From DAOUEH01 sp034430515 (GTDB lineage: Bacteria; Chloroflexota; Dehalococcoidia; Dehalococcoidales; RBG-16-60-22), in NCBI GenBank assembly GCA_034430515.1, contig DAOUEP010000039.1:1-8146 (forward strand): 8,146 nucleotides of DNA. The letters are read 5' to 3'. Made by a program: the position numbers and the translations under genes. Below the pieces are notes generated by a model, which saw only the letters and a list, made by a program, of their open reading frames with translations, searched no databases and was not told the DNA's origin. Shown one piece after another: positions 6,512-8,146 of the stretch. Position 1 is the first letter of the stretch. The number at the start of each line of letters is the position of its first letter.

Positions 6512-6529
6512 GGCGCCTATCCCGGCGCC
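6512..6529 (+). terminator. Short GC hairpin after the PrsW-like gene
   Basis: GGCGCC (6512-6517) and a second GGCGCC (6524-6529) are self-complementary and can pair around TATCCC, four bases after the stop codon. There is no T-run, so a role in ending transcription is only plausible. It separates the membrane protein gene from the TATAAT box at 6541. Confidence 0.3.
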
Positions 6530-6540
6530 CCCGGCGGCGT

Positions 6541-6546
6541 TATAAT
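6541..6546 (+). promoter_or_regulatory. Consensus -10 box before the I42 lipoprotein gene
   Basis: TATAAT is an exact -10 hexamer at the sharp change from GC-rich to A+T-rich sequence in the 82-base gap. A recognisable -35 box is missing (TATCCC lies at the 17-base spacing). The start would be near 6553, almost exactly where the stem at 6551-6590 begins, giving a leader of about 37 bases. Confidence 0.4.
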
Positions 6547-6550
6547 TAAA

Positions 6551-6590
6551 TGGTGAACCTAGTCTGATACTCTCAAGGAGGTAATCACCA
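6551..6590 (+). promoter_or_regulatory. Stem-loop burying the Shine-Dalgarno of the I42 gene
   Basis: TGGTGAACCT (6551-6560) is complementary to AGGT (6579-6582) plus TCACCA (6585-6590), with only AA (6583-6584) bulged, giving ten pairs and an 18-base loop. The 3' strand contains half of the perfect AAGGAGGT ribosome binding site (6575-6582) and the A of the ATG. Folding would reduce translation unless melted or bound by a factor. Complementarity is seen directly; regulation is inferred. Confidence 0.45.
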
Positions 6591-7054
6591 TGAAAAAGGC
6601 CATTATCCTGGGTCTGGTCGCCGCCCTGCTGCTACCGCTGGCGGCCATCGGCTGCGACGGCGAATCGGGTAACGGGGCGGGCAGCGCCACCATCCAGCTT
6701 TCCTGCGACGATTTCGCATCGCAGAACCACATCACCCGCAGCGTCACCGTCGCCAAGTCCGGCACGCTGACCGTCATCCTTTGCGCCAACCCCTCTACCG
6801 GCTACCAGTGGGAAGAGAACGCCACTATCAGCTTTGTTGCCGGTAACGGGGCCATCATCCGGCAGACCTCGCACAACTACGAGGCCGGAGAGGCCAACAG
6901 CGAGGAGATGATTGTGGGCGCCCCCGGCGAGGATACCTGGGTCTTTGACCCCCAGAGAGAGGGTACGGCGACCATTTCCTTCAGCTATGGCCGTCCCTGG
7001 GAAGGCGGCGAGCAGGGCGTCTGGACACTGACCGTCAACGTCACCGTGGAATAG
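6590..7054 (+). CDS. Chagasin-like I42 cysteine-protease inhibitor, predicted lipoprotein
   Basis: This 154-residue exported protein starts with MKK, a hydrophobic core (4-20) and AIGC, with C22 as the likely lipidation site; the lipobox has Ala rather than Leu at -3. A Gly/Ser-rich linker leads to a beta-rich domain (about 33-153) with the three inhibitor loops of the MEROPS I42 family: NPSTGYQW (67-74), GAPG (110-113) and GRPWEGG (134-140). Chagasin-type proteins block papain-like cysteine proteases by wedging these loops into the active site. Two further cysteines (C39, C65) lie in the domain. Start is ATG 6590, seven bases after a perfect AAGGAGGT. The neighbouring gene encodes a PrsW-like membrane protein, but the -10 box and hairpin suggest a separate transcript. 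No papain-like protease is in the window, so the target is unknown; it may guard against foreign proteases. Confidence 0.85.
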   Translation: MKKAIILGLVAALLLPLAAIGCDGESGNGAGSATIQLSCDDFASQNHITRSVTVAKSGTLTVILCANPSTGYQWEENATISFVAGNGAIIRQTSHNYEAGEANSEEMIVGAPGEDTWVFDPQREGTATISFSYGRPWEGGEQGVWTLTVNVTVE

Positions 7055-7063
7055 ACCGGCCCG

Positions 7064-8092
7064 ATGAAAGCACTACGCTGGTACGGCCGCCGCGACCTGC
7101 GCTACGAAGACGCGCCCGAGCCGGAGCCCGCGCCGGGGCAGGTAAAAATAAGGGTTAAGCTGGCCGGCATCTGCGGCACCGACCTCAAGGAGTACGCCGA
7201 CGGTCCCCTGATGCTCGCGCCGGAGCGGGCCCCCGTCACTCTGGGGCACGAGTTCGTGGGGACGGTGGCGGCGGTGGGCGAGGGCGTCGGCGGCTTTCGG
7301 CCCGGCGACCGCGTCAGCGGCGTGGGCTACTACTACTGCGGCCAATGCTACGCCTGCCGCGAGGGCCGCTACAACCTCTGCCTCAACCAGGGCTTTACCG
7401 GCCTCACCACCGACGGCTGCATGGCCGAGTATTTCGTCCTGCCCGCCTACGCCGCCTACAACCTCCCCGATAACGTCAGCGATGATATGGGCGCCCTGGT
7501 GGAGCCGCTGGCGGTGGCCCTCCACGCCGTAAGTCAGGGCAGCGTCCAACCGGGCGATAGCGTGGCCGTCGTCGGCGACGGCGCCATCGGCCTGGGCGTG
7601 CTGCTGGCCGCCCGCGCCGCCGGAGCGGGGAAGATTTATCTCATCGCCAAGCACCGGGGGCGGGGCGAGCTGGCCGCCAGGCTGGGGGCGGACGCCGTTA
7701 TCTATTTAGACGAAGGCGACCCGGCGGAGAAAGTCCACCGGCTTACCGGAGGGGAGGGGGCGCGCGTCACCATCGAGTGCGTCGGCAGGCCGGAAACGCC
7801 GCAGCTGGCCCTCAACCTCACCCGCCGCCGGGGCAGCGTGGTGCTCGTCGGTGTCTTCGCACGGCCCGGCACGATTGATTTCAGTACCATGACCTTCACC
7901 GAGATTAACATGGTGGGCAGCTCCATCTATATCGGCGAGGGCGCCGAAGCTGTATCCCTCATGGCCGAAGGCCGCCTCGACCCCACCCCCCTCGTCACCT
8001 CCCGCGTCCCTCTTAAGGACGCCGCCAGCGGGTTCGCGGCGCTCCTGGCCGATAAGGACGCCAACATCAAGGTGCTGCTGAGCCTGCCTTGA
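7064..8092 (+). CDS. Zinc-dependent medium-chain alcohol/polyol dehydrogenase
   Basis: This 342-residue enzyme has the full zinc-MDR layout: a GroES-like catalytic domain and a Rossmann domain (about 155-290). Catalytic zinc ligands are C37 (GICGTD), H62-E63 (GHEF) and probably E147 (VEPLA); structural zinc ligands are C92, C95, C98 and C106. The dinucleotide motif is GDGAIG (171-176). The sequence most resembles 2,3-butanediol, sorbitol and threonine dehydrogenases, but the substrate cannot be read from it. At the end of the second Rossmann strand, where NAD enzymes usually carry Asp or Glu, the chain reads IAKHRGR (194-200), hinting at NADP preference. The ATG lies nine bases after the I42 stop with no good ribosome binding site, so translational coupling is likely. 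Confidence 0.9.
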   Translation: MKALRWYGRRDLRYEDAPEPEPAPGQVKIRVKLAGICGTDLKEYADGPLMLAPERAPVTLGHEFVGTVAAVGEGVGGFRPGDRVSGVGYYYCGQCYACREGRYNLCLNQGFTGLTTDGCMAEYFVLPAYAAYNLPDNVSDDMGALVEPLAVALHAVSQGSVQPGDSVAVVGDGAIGLGVLLAARAAGAGKIYLIAKHRGRGELAARLGADAVIYLDEGDPAEKVHRLTGGEGARVTIECVGRPETPQLALNLTRRRGSVVLVGVFARPGTIDFSTMTFTEINMVGSSIYIGEGAEAVSLMAEGRLDPTPLVTSRVPLKDAASGFAALLADKDANIKVLLSLP

Positions 8093-8117
8093 TACCTTGA
8101 GCCGGTTGGCCTACAAT
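8089..8117 (+). promoter_or_regulatory. Predicted sigma-70 promoter for the next gene
   Basis: TTGATA (8089-8094) and TACAAT (8112-8117) each match consensus at five of six bases with an ideal 17-base spacer. The -35 box contains the dehydrogenase TGA stop (8090-8092). Transcription would start near 8124. The gene it serves lies beyond the window. Confidence 0.55.
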
Positions 8118-8135
8118 AGCCTTAGTAAATCAGGC

Positions 8136-8142
8136 AAGGAGG
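8136..8142 (+). promoter_or_regulatory. Ribosome binding site of a gene beyond the right edge
   Basis: AAGGAGG is a near-perfect Shine-Dalgarno sequence ending four bases before the window edge. A start codon is expected within about ten bases outside the window. With the promoter at 8089-8117, it shows that a new + strand transcription unit begins here. Confidence 0.6.
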
Positions 8143-8146
8143 CAAA

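Overview
The window is a dense, GC-rich (roughly two thirds G+C by eye) stretch of bacterial chromosome. It carries nine protein genes, all on the + strand, with gaps from 9 to about 150 bases and no gene-free stretch over 300 bases. I see no rRNA, tRNA, CRISPR array, insertion sequence or phage gene. Promoters resemble bacterial sigma-70 sites and most genes have purine-rich ribosome binding sites. PlsY, RdgB and MoaA point to a bacterium. The archaeal-type bifunctional FBP aldolase/phosphatase and the archaeal-type nicotinate phosphoribosyltransferase suggest a deep-branching, possibly anaerobic or thermophilic lineage. A Chloroflexota/Dehalococcoidia-like organism would fit, but this is inference from gene content, not an identification.

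Layout: 10-600 plsY (phospholipid acyl transfer). A strong predicted promoter overlaps its stop codon and begins a leader of about 120 bases in front of 753-1286 cobO (corrinoid adenosyltransferase). Next come 1308-2405 fbp (FBP aldolase/phosphatase), 2450-3043 rdgB (house-cleaning nucleotide pyrophosphatase), 3102-4085 moaA (molybdopterin synthesis), and 4132-5661, a nicotinamidase fused to nicotinate phosphoribosyltransferase. Then follow 5677-6507 (PrsW/YhfC-like membrane protein), 6590-7054 (chagasin-like I42 protease-inhibitor lipoprotein) and 7064-8092 (zinc-dependent medium-chain dehydrogenase). A good promoter and ribosome binding site at the right edge belong to a gene beyond the window.

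The genes do not form one pathway. Several make or salvage cofactors: adenosylcobalamin (cobO), molybdenum cofactor (moaA) and NAD (the fusion). Others serve central carbon flow (fbp), pool sanitation (rdgB) and membrane lipid synthesis (plsY).

The most notable items are the fused two-step NAD salvage enzyme; the leader of cobO, which combines a near-consensus promoter, an A+T-rich palindrome, a GC hairpin and an inverted repeat covering the ribosome binding site; and a 10-bp stem that would bury the perfect Shine-Dalgarno sequence of the I42 lipoprotein gene. I found no clear sign of an entirely new multi-gene system.
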